Source of the DNA: an uncultured Flavobacteriales bacterium
GTDB lineage: Bacteria > Bacteroidota > Bacteroidia > Flavobacteriales > BACL11
Length of the DNA stretch: 46,862 bases
Direction: 5' to 3'
Assembly: GCA_913031595.1 (NCBI GenBank)
Contig: CAJWCP010000011.1
Coordinates: 1-46,862, forward strand
A program made the position numbers and the translations under genes. Shown here in pieces: positions 37,412-46,862 of this stretch. The stretch's first letter is position 1. Each line of letters begins with the position of its first letter. The notes below the pieces were generated by a model. The model saw nothing but the letters and a program-made list of their open reading frames with translations. It ran no database searches and was not told the origin of the DNA.

Positions 37412-38176
37412 TTGAATTTCTCCCTAAGCCATATTCCTGTACGAACACAAAAACCAAGAGAAACTGGCCTAACTATGATGATGGATAAAGGATTAAGTAT
37501 AAATGATACTAAGAATTTTATTGATATGGCAGGAGAATTTACTGATATTGTTAAATTAGGATTTGGCACGTCCGCTATTTCTCCTCATATTGAAGAAAAA
37601 ATAAATTTATATCATGATGCCGGTTTACTTGTTTATTTAGGAGGAACATTGTTTGAGGCATTTATAATACGAGATATGTTTCTAGATTATCTAGAACTGC
37701 TCAAAAAGTGGAACATAACTATGTGTGAGGTCTCAGATGGGAGCATTGAAATCTCTCATGAAAAGAAATGTAACTATATACAAGAATTATCAAAAAACTT
37801 TAAAGTTGTCTCTGAAGTAGGTTCAAAAGATCAAAACAAATTAATTGCTCCGTATAAATGGATCCAATTAATGGAAAAAGAATTAGAAGCTGGATCTTGG
37901 AAAGTAATTGCTGAAGCAAGAGAAGGCGGAAATGTAGGCATCTTCAATAAAGGAGGAGACGTTCGTTATGATTTAATTGATGAAATATTAACAACAATTG
38001 AAAGTGATAATATAATATGGGAAGCCCCAAAAAAACCTCAACAAGTTTGGTTCATTAAATTACTAGGAGCTAATGTGAATTTAGGGAATATTGCATGGGA
38101 CGAAGTAATTCCATTAGAAACTCTACGCCTAGGATTAAGAGGTGACACTTTTTTTGATTACTTAGGAGAAAAATAA
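37412..38176 (+). CDS. Phosphosulfolactate synthase (ComA)-like protein, TTG start
   Basis: 254 aa; 'IPVRTQKPRETGLTMMMDKGLS', 'DIVKLGFGTSAI', 'YLGGTLFEAF', 'CEVSDGSIEI', 'VIAEAREGGNVGIF'. In-frame TAA 4 codons upstream and no ATG. Confidence 0.87.
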   Translation: MNFSLSHIPVRTQKPRETGLTMMMDKGLSINDTKNFIDMAGEFTDIVKLGFGTSAISPHIEEKINLYHDAGLLVYLGGTLFEAFIIRDMFLDYLELLKKWNITMCEVSDGSIEISHEKKCNYIQELSKNFKVVSEVGSKDQNKLIAPYKWIQLMEKELEAGSWKVIAEAREGGNVGIFNKGGDVRYDLIDEILTTIESDNIIWEAPKKPQQVWFIKLLGANVNLGNIAWDEVIPLETLRLGLRGDTFFDYLGEK

Positions 38177-39094
38177 ATGAAGTACTACATCACTCTATTT
38201 ATTAAAGGAATTGCAATCGGAATTGCTAATGTTGTACCCGGAGTTTCTGGAGGCACTATAGCTTTAATCACTGGAATATATGAAGAGCTCATTAATTCAC
38301 TTAAATCATTTAATATAAAAGCTCTAAAATTAATTTCTTCATTTAACATTAAAGGGTTTATCCAGTATACTAACATGTACTTTTTACTTGCAGTATTTGG
38401 AGGAAGTATAGCTAGTGTATTTAGTATTGCTAACTTATTTAAGTACCTTTTTGCCAACTACCCTATATCAATATGGTCTTTATTTTTTGGTCTTATCATG
38501 GCATCAGTTTACTTTATAGGTAAGCGTATTGCAAAATGGAACACTGTAAATATCAGTATGCTGCTAATAGGCACCATTGTTGCTATTTCTTTATCGTTCA
38601 TAACTCCTGCTAGTGAAAACGATAATCTATTTTTTATATTTATTTGTGGGTTTATAGGTGTTATTGGAATGATTCTTCCTGGTTTATCTGGATCTTTTCT
38701 TCTTATACTAATGGGCAACTATATTCTCATGTTAAATTTTATTGACGGGAGTTTTAAGTTAGAAACAGAATCATTAGTATTATTAAGCGTATTTATCTCA
38801 GGAAGTATAGTTGGATTGATTAGTTGTTCCAATATAATAGCCTGGTTACTAAAAAATTATAAGAATATATTACTTTCAGTACTTACTGGTTTTGTTCTGG
38901 GATCATTATATACTATTTGGCCTTGGCAAAAATGCCTAACTTGGCTAGATCCAGAAAAACAAGAAAAATGCATGAAAACTATACGATATCTTCCAGAAAT
39001 AAATAATAATGTTATATATTGTATTTTACTAATGATTTTAGGAATAGTAATTGTTTGGAAGCTAGAGAATATAACAATAGAAAATAAAACATGA
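38177..39094 (+). CDS. DUF368 domain-containing membrane protein
   Basis: 305 aa; 'KGIAIGIANVVPGVSGGTIALITGIYEELI', 'GMILPGLSGSFLLILMGNY'. Confidence 0.92.
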   Translation: MKYYITLFIKGIAIGIANVVPGVSGGTIALITGIYEELINSLKSFNIKALKLISSFNIKGFIQYTNMYFLLAVFGGSIASVFSIANLFKYLFANYPISIWSLFFGLIMASVYFIGKRIAKWNTVNISMLLIGTIVAISLSFITPASENDNLFFIFICGFIGVIGMILPGLSGSFLLILMGNYILMLNFIDGSFKLETESLVLLSVFISGSIVGLISCSNIIAWLLKNYKNILLSVLTGFVLGSLYTIWPWQKCLTWLDPEKQEKCMKTIRYLPEINNNVIYCILLMILGIVIVWKLENITIENKT

Positions 39095-39813
39095 GAACCT
39101 TTGGTTTAATTGGAAAAAACCTCTCTCATTCTTTTTCTAAAATATTCTTTAAAGAAAAGATTATCAAAGAACAAATATCAAATACAAGATATCTAAATTT
39201 TGAATTAGCAGAAATCTCTGAATTTCTAGATTTAATTACACAAAAAAATATATCAGGACTTAACGTCACAATACCATATAAAGAAAGTATTATACCATAT
39301 CTAGATGAATTAACAGAAGATGCAAAAAATATTTCTGCTGTAAACACCATTGAGTTTATAGGAGAAAAAGTAATAGGTCATAATACTGATATAATAGGTT
39401 TTAGAAAAAGTATCATTCCAATATTAAAAAACAGAAAAAAAGCTATAATTCTTGGAAGTGGAGGTAGTTCAAAAGCAGTTCAATATTCTTTAGACATGCT
39501 CAATGTAGAATATGTGATTATTGGCAGAAATACACCTGTTAGTTATACAGATATGAACTCTGAATTTATCAACTATTATGATATTATAATTAATACAACT
39601 CCCTTAGGAATGTTTCCTAATATTAAAGACTACCCAGAAATCCCATTTCAATTCTTAAGCAATAAACATTTACTGTTTGACCTAATCTATAACCCAAAAG
39701 AAACACTTTTCTTAAAACAAGGAAAAGAACAAGGATGCTCAATAAAGAATGGTTTAGAAATGCTTCAAATACAAGCAGAAGCATCTTGGAAGATATGGAC
39801 AAATAAGCAATAA
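39091..39813 (+). CDS. aroE: Shikimate dehydrogenase
   Basis: 240 aa; 'FGLIGKNLSHSFSKIFF', 'GLNVTIPYKESIIPYLDELT', 'AVNTIEF', 'GHNTDIIGF', 'IILGSGGSSKAV'. ATGA overlap with DUF368. Confidence 0.94.
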   Translation: MRTFGLIGKNLSHSFSKIFFKEKIIKEQISNTRYLNFELAEISEFLDLITQKNISGLNVTIPYKESIIPYLDELTEDAKNISAVNTIEFIGEKVIGHNTDIIGFRKSIIPILKNRKKAIILGSGGSSKAVQYSLDMLNVEYVIIGRNTPVSYTDMNSEFINYYDIIINTTPLGMFPNIKDYPEIPFQFLSNKHLLFDLIYNPKETLFLKQGKEQGCSIKNGLEMLQIQAEASWKIWTNKQ

Positions 39814-39817
39814 TTAT

Positions 39818-39825
39818 TAGCTTTG
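39818..39825 (+). promoter_or_regulatory. -7 box TAGCTTTG upstream of uvrB
   Basis: Exact TAnnTTTG just after the aroE stop. Confidence 0.6.
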
Positions 39826-39862
39826 TCAAATAAAAAGACAAAGAAAATCTCAATGAATTTCA

Positions 39863-41863
39863 ATGAAATTTAATATACATTCAAGTTTCAAACCTACTGG
39901 AGACCAACCACGAGCAATAAAAGAATTAGTAGATGGTTTATCCAATGGCCTTAATGCTCAAACATTATTAGGTGTAACAGGTTCTGGCAAAACATTTACT
40001 ATTGCTAATGTTATTAACACAATAAACAAACCAACTCTAGTTCTAAGTCACAACAAAACACTAGCAGCACAACTTTTTAGTGAGTTTAAACAATTTTTCC
40101 CAAATAATGCTATAGAATACTTTGTGTCTTATTACGATTATTATCAACCAGAAGCATATATACCTAGCTCAGGAACCTATATTGAGAAAGACCTATCAAT
40201 AAATGAAGAGATTGAAAAATACAGACTAAGCACTACATCTACATTATTATCTGGAAGGAAAGATGTTATTGTTATTTCTTCTGTAAGTTGCATTTATGGG
40301 ATCGGAAATCCAGCAGATTTCCATAGTGGAATTATTAATATCTCTGTTGGAGATCTTATAAGTCAAAAAAATCTATTAAAAAAACTTGTATCTGCTCTTT
40401 ATAGCAGGACAAAACATGAGCTTTCAAGAGGAAAATTTAGAGTTAAAGGGGATACTATAGATATATTTTGTGCTCATAATGACACTTGTTACCGCATAGA
40501 ATTCTTTACTAATAAAATAGAAGAAATCTATATTTTTAAAAAAGAAGATGGAAATATAATAAACTCAATAACGCAAGTTGATATATTTCCTGCAAGCATC
40601 TTTTTAGCCTCAAAAAATAAAATAAATAATTCTATATCTATAATGAAAGATGACTTAGAAGAACAAGTAGATTATTTTAATAAACTAGGTTTAAAAACAG
40701 AAGCTAATAGATTAAGAGAACGCACTAATTTTGACATTGAAATGATTAAAGAACTTGGCTACTGTTCAGGTATTGAAAATTATTCTCGATATTTTGATGG
40801 AAGAAATGAAGGAAGTCGCCCATTCTGTCTATTAGATTATTTTCCAGATGATTTTATAACAATAATAGATGAAAGTCATGTCACTATTCCACAAGTAAAA
40901 GCTATGTATGGTGGAGATAGATCAAGAAAAAATAATTTAGTTGAACATGGATTTAGACTTCGTTCTGCTTTAGATAATAGACCCTTAAAATTTGAAGAGT
41001 TTGAAATACTAAACAATCAAACAATATATGTAAGCGCCACGCCTGCTGAATATGAATTAAAAAAATCAGAAGGTATAATTGTAGAACAAATAATCAGACC
41101 TACAGGCTTACTTGACCCTAAAATTGAAGTAAGATCTTCAAAAAACCAAATTGATGATCTACTTGAGGAAATTAGAATTCGTATCAATAAAAAAGAACGA
41201 GTTCTTATAACAACTCTCACGAAAAGAATGGCAGAAGAATTTAGTAAGTATCTGGGACGTTTTAATATTAAATGTACGTATATACATTCAGATATAGATA
41301 CTCTAGAAAGAGTTGAAATTTTACACGAATTAAGAAAAGGCACATTTGATGTGTTAATTGGAGTTAACCTATTAAGAGAAGGTTTAGATCTACCAGAAGT
41401 AAGTCTAGTTGCTATAATAGATGCTGATAAAGAAGGTTTCTTAAGATCAGAAAGAGCCTTAACACAAACTGCTGGAAGAACAGCAAGACATATAAATGGT
41501 TTAGTAATAATGTATGCTGAAAAAGTAACTCATTCTATGCAAAACACTATTGATGAAACTAATAGAAGAAGAAAAATCCAAGAAGAATTCAATAATCTAA
41601 ATAATATTACGCCAACACCTTTGTTAAAAAAAGAAACAAACCCATTAATAATAGAACTAAATCCATATAAAGAGAAAAAAGCATATAATTCTACACAAAC
41701 AACACCATACAATTCTAAAGAACTAAATAAAATGATTAGAAAAACAAGAAAAGAAATGAAGAATATGGCAAAAGAATTAAATTTTATTGAAGCAGGAAGA
41801 TTGCGTGAAGAATTACATATGCTAGAAGCAAAACTTAAGGAGACAAAAAAAAACGAGATCTAA
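39863..41863 (+). CDS. uvrB: Excinuclease ABC subunit UvrB
   Basis: 666 aa; 'FKPTGDQPRAIKELV', 'LLGVTGSGKTFTIANVI', 'YYDYYQPEAYIP', 'GVNLLREGLDLPEVSLVAIIDADKEGFLRSERALTQTAGRTARH'; C-terminal UVR domain. Confidence 0.98.
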   Translation: MKFNIHSSFKPTGDQPRAIKELVDGLSNGLNAQTLLGVTGSGKTFTIANVINTINKPTLVLSHNKTLAAQLFSEFKQFFPNNAIEYFVSYYDYYQPEAYIPSSGTYIEKDLSINEEIEKYRLSTTSTLLSGRKDVIVISSVSCIYGIGNPADFHSGIINISVGDLISQKNLLKKLVSALYSRTKHELSRGKFRVKGDTIDIFCAHNDTCYRIEFFTNKIEEIYIFKKEDGNIINSITQVDIFPASIFLASKNKINNSISIMKDDLEEQVDYFNKLGLKTEANRLRERTNFDIEMIKELGYCSGIENYSRYFDGRNEGSRPFCLLDYFPDDFITIIDESHVTIPQVKAMYGGDRSRKNNLVEHGFRLRSALDNRPLKFEEFEILNNQTIYVSATPAEYELKKSEGIIVEQIIRPTGLLDPKIEVRSSKNQIDDLLEEIRIRINKKERVLITTLTKRMAEEFSKYLGRFNIKCTYIHSDIDTLERVEILHELRKGTFDVLIGVNLLREGLDLPEVSLVAIIDADKEGFLRSERALTQTAGRTARHINGLVIMYAEKVTHSMQNTIDETNRRRKIQEEFNNLNNITPTPLLKKETNPLIIELNPYKEKKAYNSTQTTPYNSKELNKMIRKTRKEMKNMAKELNFIEAGRLREELHMLEAKLKETKKNEI

Positions 41864-41874
41864 GATCTCGTTTT
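41850..41874. terminator. Bidirectional terminator overlapping the uvrB stop codon
   Basis: aaacgagatctaagatctcgtttt: CGAGATC-TAA-GATCTCG stem-loop with A and T flanks. Confidence 0.9.
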
Positions 41875-41895
41875 CTATATATTGATATAGTTCAA

Positions 41896-42093
41896 TTAAG
41901 CACTTTCAATATTTTTAGCGACTGGTCCTTTCTCACCTTCGCCTGCTTCAAATGTTACAGAAGCACCTTCTTTTAAAGTTTTATAACCTTCTGCTTGAAT
42001 TTCTTGAAAATGCGCAAAATAATCTGTTCCATCAGATCCTTCAATGAAACCATAACCTTTACTTGCATTAAACCATTTTACTGTTCCTTCCAT
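41896..42093 (-). CDS. Cold-shock domain protein (CspA family)
   Basis: 65 aa; '[61 protein letters not shown]'. Confidence 0.97.
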   Translation of the reverse strand: MEGTVKWFNASKGYGFIEGSDGTDYFAHFQEIQAEGYKTLKEGASVTFEAGEGEKGPVAKNIESA

Positions 42094-42148
42094 AATTGTT
42101 TATTTAAATTAATTAATACTAGTGGGAACAACCCCACAAAAACTGGCG

Positions 42149-42156
42149 CAAATATA
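42149..42156 (-). promoter_or_regulatory. -7 box TATATTTG upstream of the cold-shock gene
   Basis: Plus strand caaatata; exact TAnnTTTG on minus, predicting a ~50-nt leader. Confidence 0.6.
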
Positions 42157-42174
42157 CTAAAATAATTAAGACAG

Positions 42175-43044
42175 CTATTTTAGACTTGAAATTAGAGTGT
42201 TTTTTAATAACATCGCGATTGTCATAGGTCCAACTCCACCAGGTACAGGAGTAATAAAACTAGCCTTTTCTTTTACTGATTCAAAATCAACATCACCTAA
42301 AAGCTTCCATCCACTCTTTGTCTTTGAAGATTTTATTCTACTAATACCAACATCTATAATGCATACTCCTTTTTTTACCATATCAGAGGTTACAAAAGAA
42401 GATTTCCCTAATGCAACTATTAAAATATCAGCTTTATTTGTTATTTCTTTCAAATTCTTGGTCCTACTATGAGTCAAAGTTACTGTAGCATTTCCAGGAG
42501 AACTATTTCTTGCTAATAAAATACTTATTGGAGAACCTACAATATGACTTCTTCCAATCACAACACAATGTTTTCCTGATATATCAATATTATATCTTGT
42601 AAGTAACTCTAATATACCAGCAGGAGTGGCTGGTAAATAAGTAGGTAAATTCAAGGCCATCTTACCTACATTCTCAGGATGAAATCCATCTACATCCTTA
42701 GAGGGAATAATAGCCTGTTTAACTTTTATCTCATCTATATGACCTGGCAAAGGAAGTTGAACTATTAAACCATCAATATCAGAGTCAAGATTTATATTTC
42801 TTATATGATCTATTAATTTATCTTCAGAAACATCCTCTTTTAGCCGAATTAATGTAGATCTAAATCCAACTCTTTCACATGCTTTCACTTTAGCATTAAT
42901 ATACGTTTCACTAGCTCCATCATCTCCAACTAAGATAGCTGCTAAATGAGGAGCCTTCTTGTTATTAGATCGTAAAGTAGAAACAACACCTGCTATCTCA
43001 TCTTTAATATCATTAGCAATTTTTCTTCCATCTAATATTTGCAT
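42175..43044 (-). CDS. folD: Methylenetetrahydrofolate dehydrogenase/cyclohydrolase
   Basis: 289 aa; 'YINAKVKACERVGF', 'DGLIVQLPLPGHI', 'DVDGFHPENVGKM', 'VIGRSHIVGSPISILL', 'ITPVPGGVGPMTIAMLLKNT'. Confidence 0.97.
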   Translation of the reverse strand: MQILDGRKIANDIKDEIAGVVSTLRSNNKKAPHLAAILVGDDGASETYINAKVKACERVGFRSTLIRLKEDVSEDKLIDHIRNINLDSDIDGLIVQLPLPGHIDEIKVKQAIIPSKDVDGFHPENVGKMALNLPTYLPATPAGILELLTRYNIDISGKHCVVIGRSHIVGSPISILLARNSSPGNATVTLTHSRTKNLKEITNKADILIVALGKSSFVTSDMVKKGVCIIDVGISRIKSSKTKSGWKLLGDVDFESVKEKASFITPVPGGVGPMTIAMLLKNTLISSLK

Positions 43045-43055
43045 ATATTTTAATT

Positions 43056-44402
43056 TTAATTAAAACCTGGCATCCCTCCTCTCCCTTTCATCATCTGCAT
43101 CATTTGTTTAGCTCCTCCAGATTGCATCATTTTCATCATTTTCCCCATTTGAGAAAATTGTTTAATTAACTGATTCACTTCTGAAATTTCTTTCCCACTA
43201 CCTAATGCAATTCTTTTTCTTCTACTACCATTTAATATTTTAGGATTATTCCTTTCTTCTTTTGTCATAGAATGTATAATAGCTTCAATACCTTTAAAAG
43301 CATCATCATCAATATCAACACCTTTCATTGCTTTGCCCATACCAGGAATCATTCCCATTAAATCTTTTACATTACCCATTTTTTTAATTTGCTGAATTTG
43401 TTTCAAAAAATCATCAAAACCAAATTGATTTTTTGCAATCTTCTTTTGTACTCTACGAGCTTCTTCTTCATCAAATTGTTGTTGAGCACGTTCAACCAAA
43501 GAAATAACATCTCCCATTCCAAGAATACGACTTGCCATTCTATCAGGATGAAAAATATCTAAACCATCCATTTTCTCTGAAGTACCAATAAATTTAATTG
43601 GTTTATCAACCACCGAACGAATAGTAAGAGCAGCACCACCCCTAGTATCCCCATCTAATTTAGTAAGAATAACTCCATCAAAATCTAATTTATCATTAAA
43701 AGCTTTTGCTGTATTAACAGCATCTTGACCAGTCATTGCATCAACAACAAATAAAATCTCATCAGGATTAGTTCCCTCTTTAACAGTTTCAATCTCTTTC
43801 ATCATCTCTTCATCAATTGCTAAACGACCAGCAGTATCAATAATAACAATATTATTTCCATTTTTTTTAGCCTGTTTAATCGCTTCTTGTGCTATCTTTA
43901 CAGGGTTTTTACTTTCTTTATCAATAAAAACATCAACATTAACTTGTTCTGCTAAAACTTCTAATTGATCAATCGCAGCTGGACGATAAACATCACAAGC
44001 TACTAATAATGGTCGTTTATTTTTTTTACTCTTAAGATATAAAGCTAGTTTTCCTGAAAAAGTTGTTTTACCAGAACCTTGTAAACCTGCGATTAATATT
44101 ACAGTTGGAGAGCCTGTTAAATTAATTTCAGATTTCTCACTTCCCATCAATTTAGCTAATTCTTCCTGCATAATCTTAGTAAGTAGCTCTCCAGGCTTAA
44201 CCGCAGAAAGAACTTTTTGACCTATAGCTTTTTCCTTAACTCTAGCAGTGAAAGATTTTGCAGTTTTAAAATCAACATCAGCTGTAAGTAAAGCCTTACG
44301 AATTTCTTTCATTGTCTGAGCAACATTGATTTCTGATATACTTCCTTGCCCTTTTAATGATTTAAAAGCTTTCTCTAATTTCTGTGACAAATTTTCAAAC
44401 AT
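43056..44402 (-). CDS. ffh: Signal recognition particle protein Ffh
   Basis: 448 aa; 'AGLQGSGKTTFSGKLA', 'ACDVYRPAAIDQL', 'DTAGRLAID', 'TKLDGDTRGGAALTI', Met-rich M-domain end. Confidence 0.98.
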   Translation of the reverse strand: MFENLSQKLEKAFKSLKGQGSISEINVAQTMKEIRKALLTADVDFKTAKSFTARVKEKAIGQKVLSAVKPGELLTKIMQEELAKLMGSEKSEINLTGSPTVILIAGLQGSGKTTFSGKLALYLKSKKNKRPLLVACDVYRPAAIDQLEVLAEQVNVDVFIDKESKNPVKIAQEAIKQAKKNGNNIVIIDTAGRLAIDEEMMKEIETVKEGTNPDEILFVVDAMTGQDAVNTAKAFNDKLDFDGVILTKLDGDTRGGAALTIRSVVDKPIKFIGTSEKMDGLDIFHPDRMASRILGMGDVISLVERAQQQFDEEEARRVQKKIAKNQFGFDDFLKQIQQIKKMGNVKDLMGMIPGMGKAMKGVDIDDDAFKGIEAIIHSMTKEERNNPKILNGSRRKRIALGSGKEISEVNQLIKQFSQMGKMMKMMQSGGAKQMMQMMKGRGGMPGFN

Positions 44403-44424
44403 ATATTATTAATTATTTATAGAA

Positions 44425-44452
44425 CAAAAATAGTGATTTCATTAATTAACAA
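44425..44452 (-). promoter_or_regulatory. Promoter TTG-N17-TATTTTTG for ffh, overlapping the end of rimO
   Basis: Minus strand TTG at 44452-44450, 17-nt spacer, TATTTTTG at 44432-44425. Confidence 0.65.
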
Positions 44453-45754
44453 CTACTCCATATAAATCAAAATGATCAACTTTATCAATAATCACATTTG
44501 CAAAATCTCCAATTCGAACATAAGTATCTTCTGCTCTAACTAACACTTCATTATCAACATCAGGGGAATCAGATTCTGTACGTCCAACAAAATACTCTCC
44601 TTCTTTTCTGTCAAATAATACTTTAAGTTTAGTACCTATCTTTTTTTGATTTAATTCTAAAGAAATATTCATTTGTAAATCCATGATTTCTTTAACTCTT
44701 AACTTCTTAACATTATCTGGCACATTATCTTTCAAATTATATGCAAAAGTATTTTCTTCATGAGAATAAGCAAATACTCCTAATCTATCAAATCTTGTGT
44801 TTTTCACCCATTCCTTAAGTTCGTTAAATATTTCTTGAGTCTCACCAGGATAACCAACTATTAAAGTAGTCCTAATTACAATATCAGGAACTACCTCTCT
44901 AAAATTCTTTAATAAAGCTATTGTCTTACTAGAAGAAGTTCCTCTTCTCATTGACTTTAAAATATCATCATTAATATGCTGTAAAGGAATATCAATATAA
45001 TTACATATTTTATCATTATCTCTGATAATTTGTAAAACATCTTTAGGAAATCCAGTAGGAAATGCATAATGCAATCTAACCCATTCTATCCCTTCAACTT
45101 TAGATAATTCTTCTAACAAAGAAGCTAATCTTCTCTCTTTATAAATATCTAAACCATAATAAGTTAAGTCTTGCGCAATCAATATTAATTCCTTAACTCC
45201 ATTTGCAGCTAAATTCTTAGCTTGGATTACCAATTCTTCAATAGGAGTAGATTTATGTTTTCCTCGCATTAAAGGTATGGCGCAAAAAGAACAAGGTCTA
45301 TCACAACCTTCAGAAACTTTTAAATAAGCATAATGTTTAGGAGTTGTAACTAATCTCTCTCCTAATAACTCGTGCTTATAATCAGCTCCTAATACTTTTA
45401 ATAATCTAGGTAAATCTGTAGTCCCAAAATATTGATCAACATTGGATATCTCTTTTTCTAAGTCAATCTTATACCTCTCAGATAAACAACCAGTCACATA
45501 CAATTTGTCAATTATACCTTGTTCTTTTTTTTGAGCGTATAATAAAATAGTATTTATTGATTCCTGTTTCGCATTATCTATAAATCCACATGTATTAATT
45601 ACAATAATATTTGCATCTTCTTTTGAAGACTCATGCTCAACATCAATATTATTAGCAACTAACTGCCCCATCAAAATCTCAGAATCATATATATTCTTAG
45701 AGCAACCTAATGTAATAACATTGATTTTATTCTTCTTTATAAATTTTGTACGCA

Positions 45755-45755
<1 letters not shown>
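44442..45755 (-). CDS. rimO: Ribosomal protein S12 methylthiotransferase RimO
   Basis: 437 aa; 'VITLGCSKNIYDSEILMGQL', radical SAM 'SEGCDRPCSFCAIPLMRGKHKS', TRAM-like C-terminus. Confidence 0.96.

Positions 45756-46862
<1,107 letters not shown>

Noticed and set aside
41017-41712. Antisense ORFs inside uvrB (41017-41343, 41530-41712)
   Set aside because: Shadow ORFs of a highly conserved gene.
42197-42472. 91-aa plus-strand ORF antisense to folD
   Set aside because: Shadow of folD coding sequence without regulatory signals.

Overview
The window is a dense, strongly AT-rich chromosomal segment of a Bacteroidetes bacterium, probably Flavobacteriales-like. The lineage call rests on TAnnTTTG promoter boxes, a T9SS C-terminal sorting domain, fused ccsBA, bshB1, and Wza/Wzc with a Tyr-rich tail. 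It opens inside the 3' end of a likely rpsP (S16) with a 15-bp AEEAP-type repeat tail. It closes inside a partial ftsY with a long (Glu-Pro)n repeat. Between them lie about 32 confidently coding genes, one tRNA-His and three intrinsic terminators. I see no prophage, transposon, CRISPR array, restriction-modification or recognisable defence locus, and most of the content is housekeeping. I cannot claim a new system. The best leads are: (1) the hexamer-repeat (EP)n N-terminus of FtsY; (2) a predicted surface lipoprotein with a thioredoxin domain on an E/K helical stalk, followed by a second thioredoxin-like gene and preceded by a DPP4/POT peptide module; (3) promoter boxes that overturn several ORF-track start sites, including near-leaderless genes; (4) a YeiH-family gene that seems to lack a canonical start codon; (5) an M1 peptidase fused to a putative outer-membrane barrel; (6) a uvrB stop codon lying in its own terminator loop. 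All family names come from motif recognition by eye, and no database search was possible.
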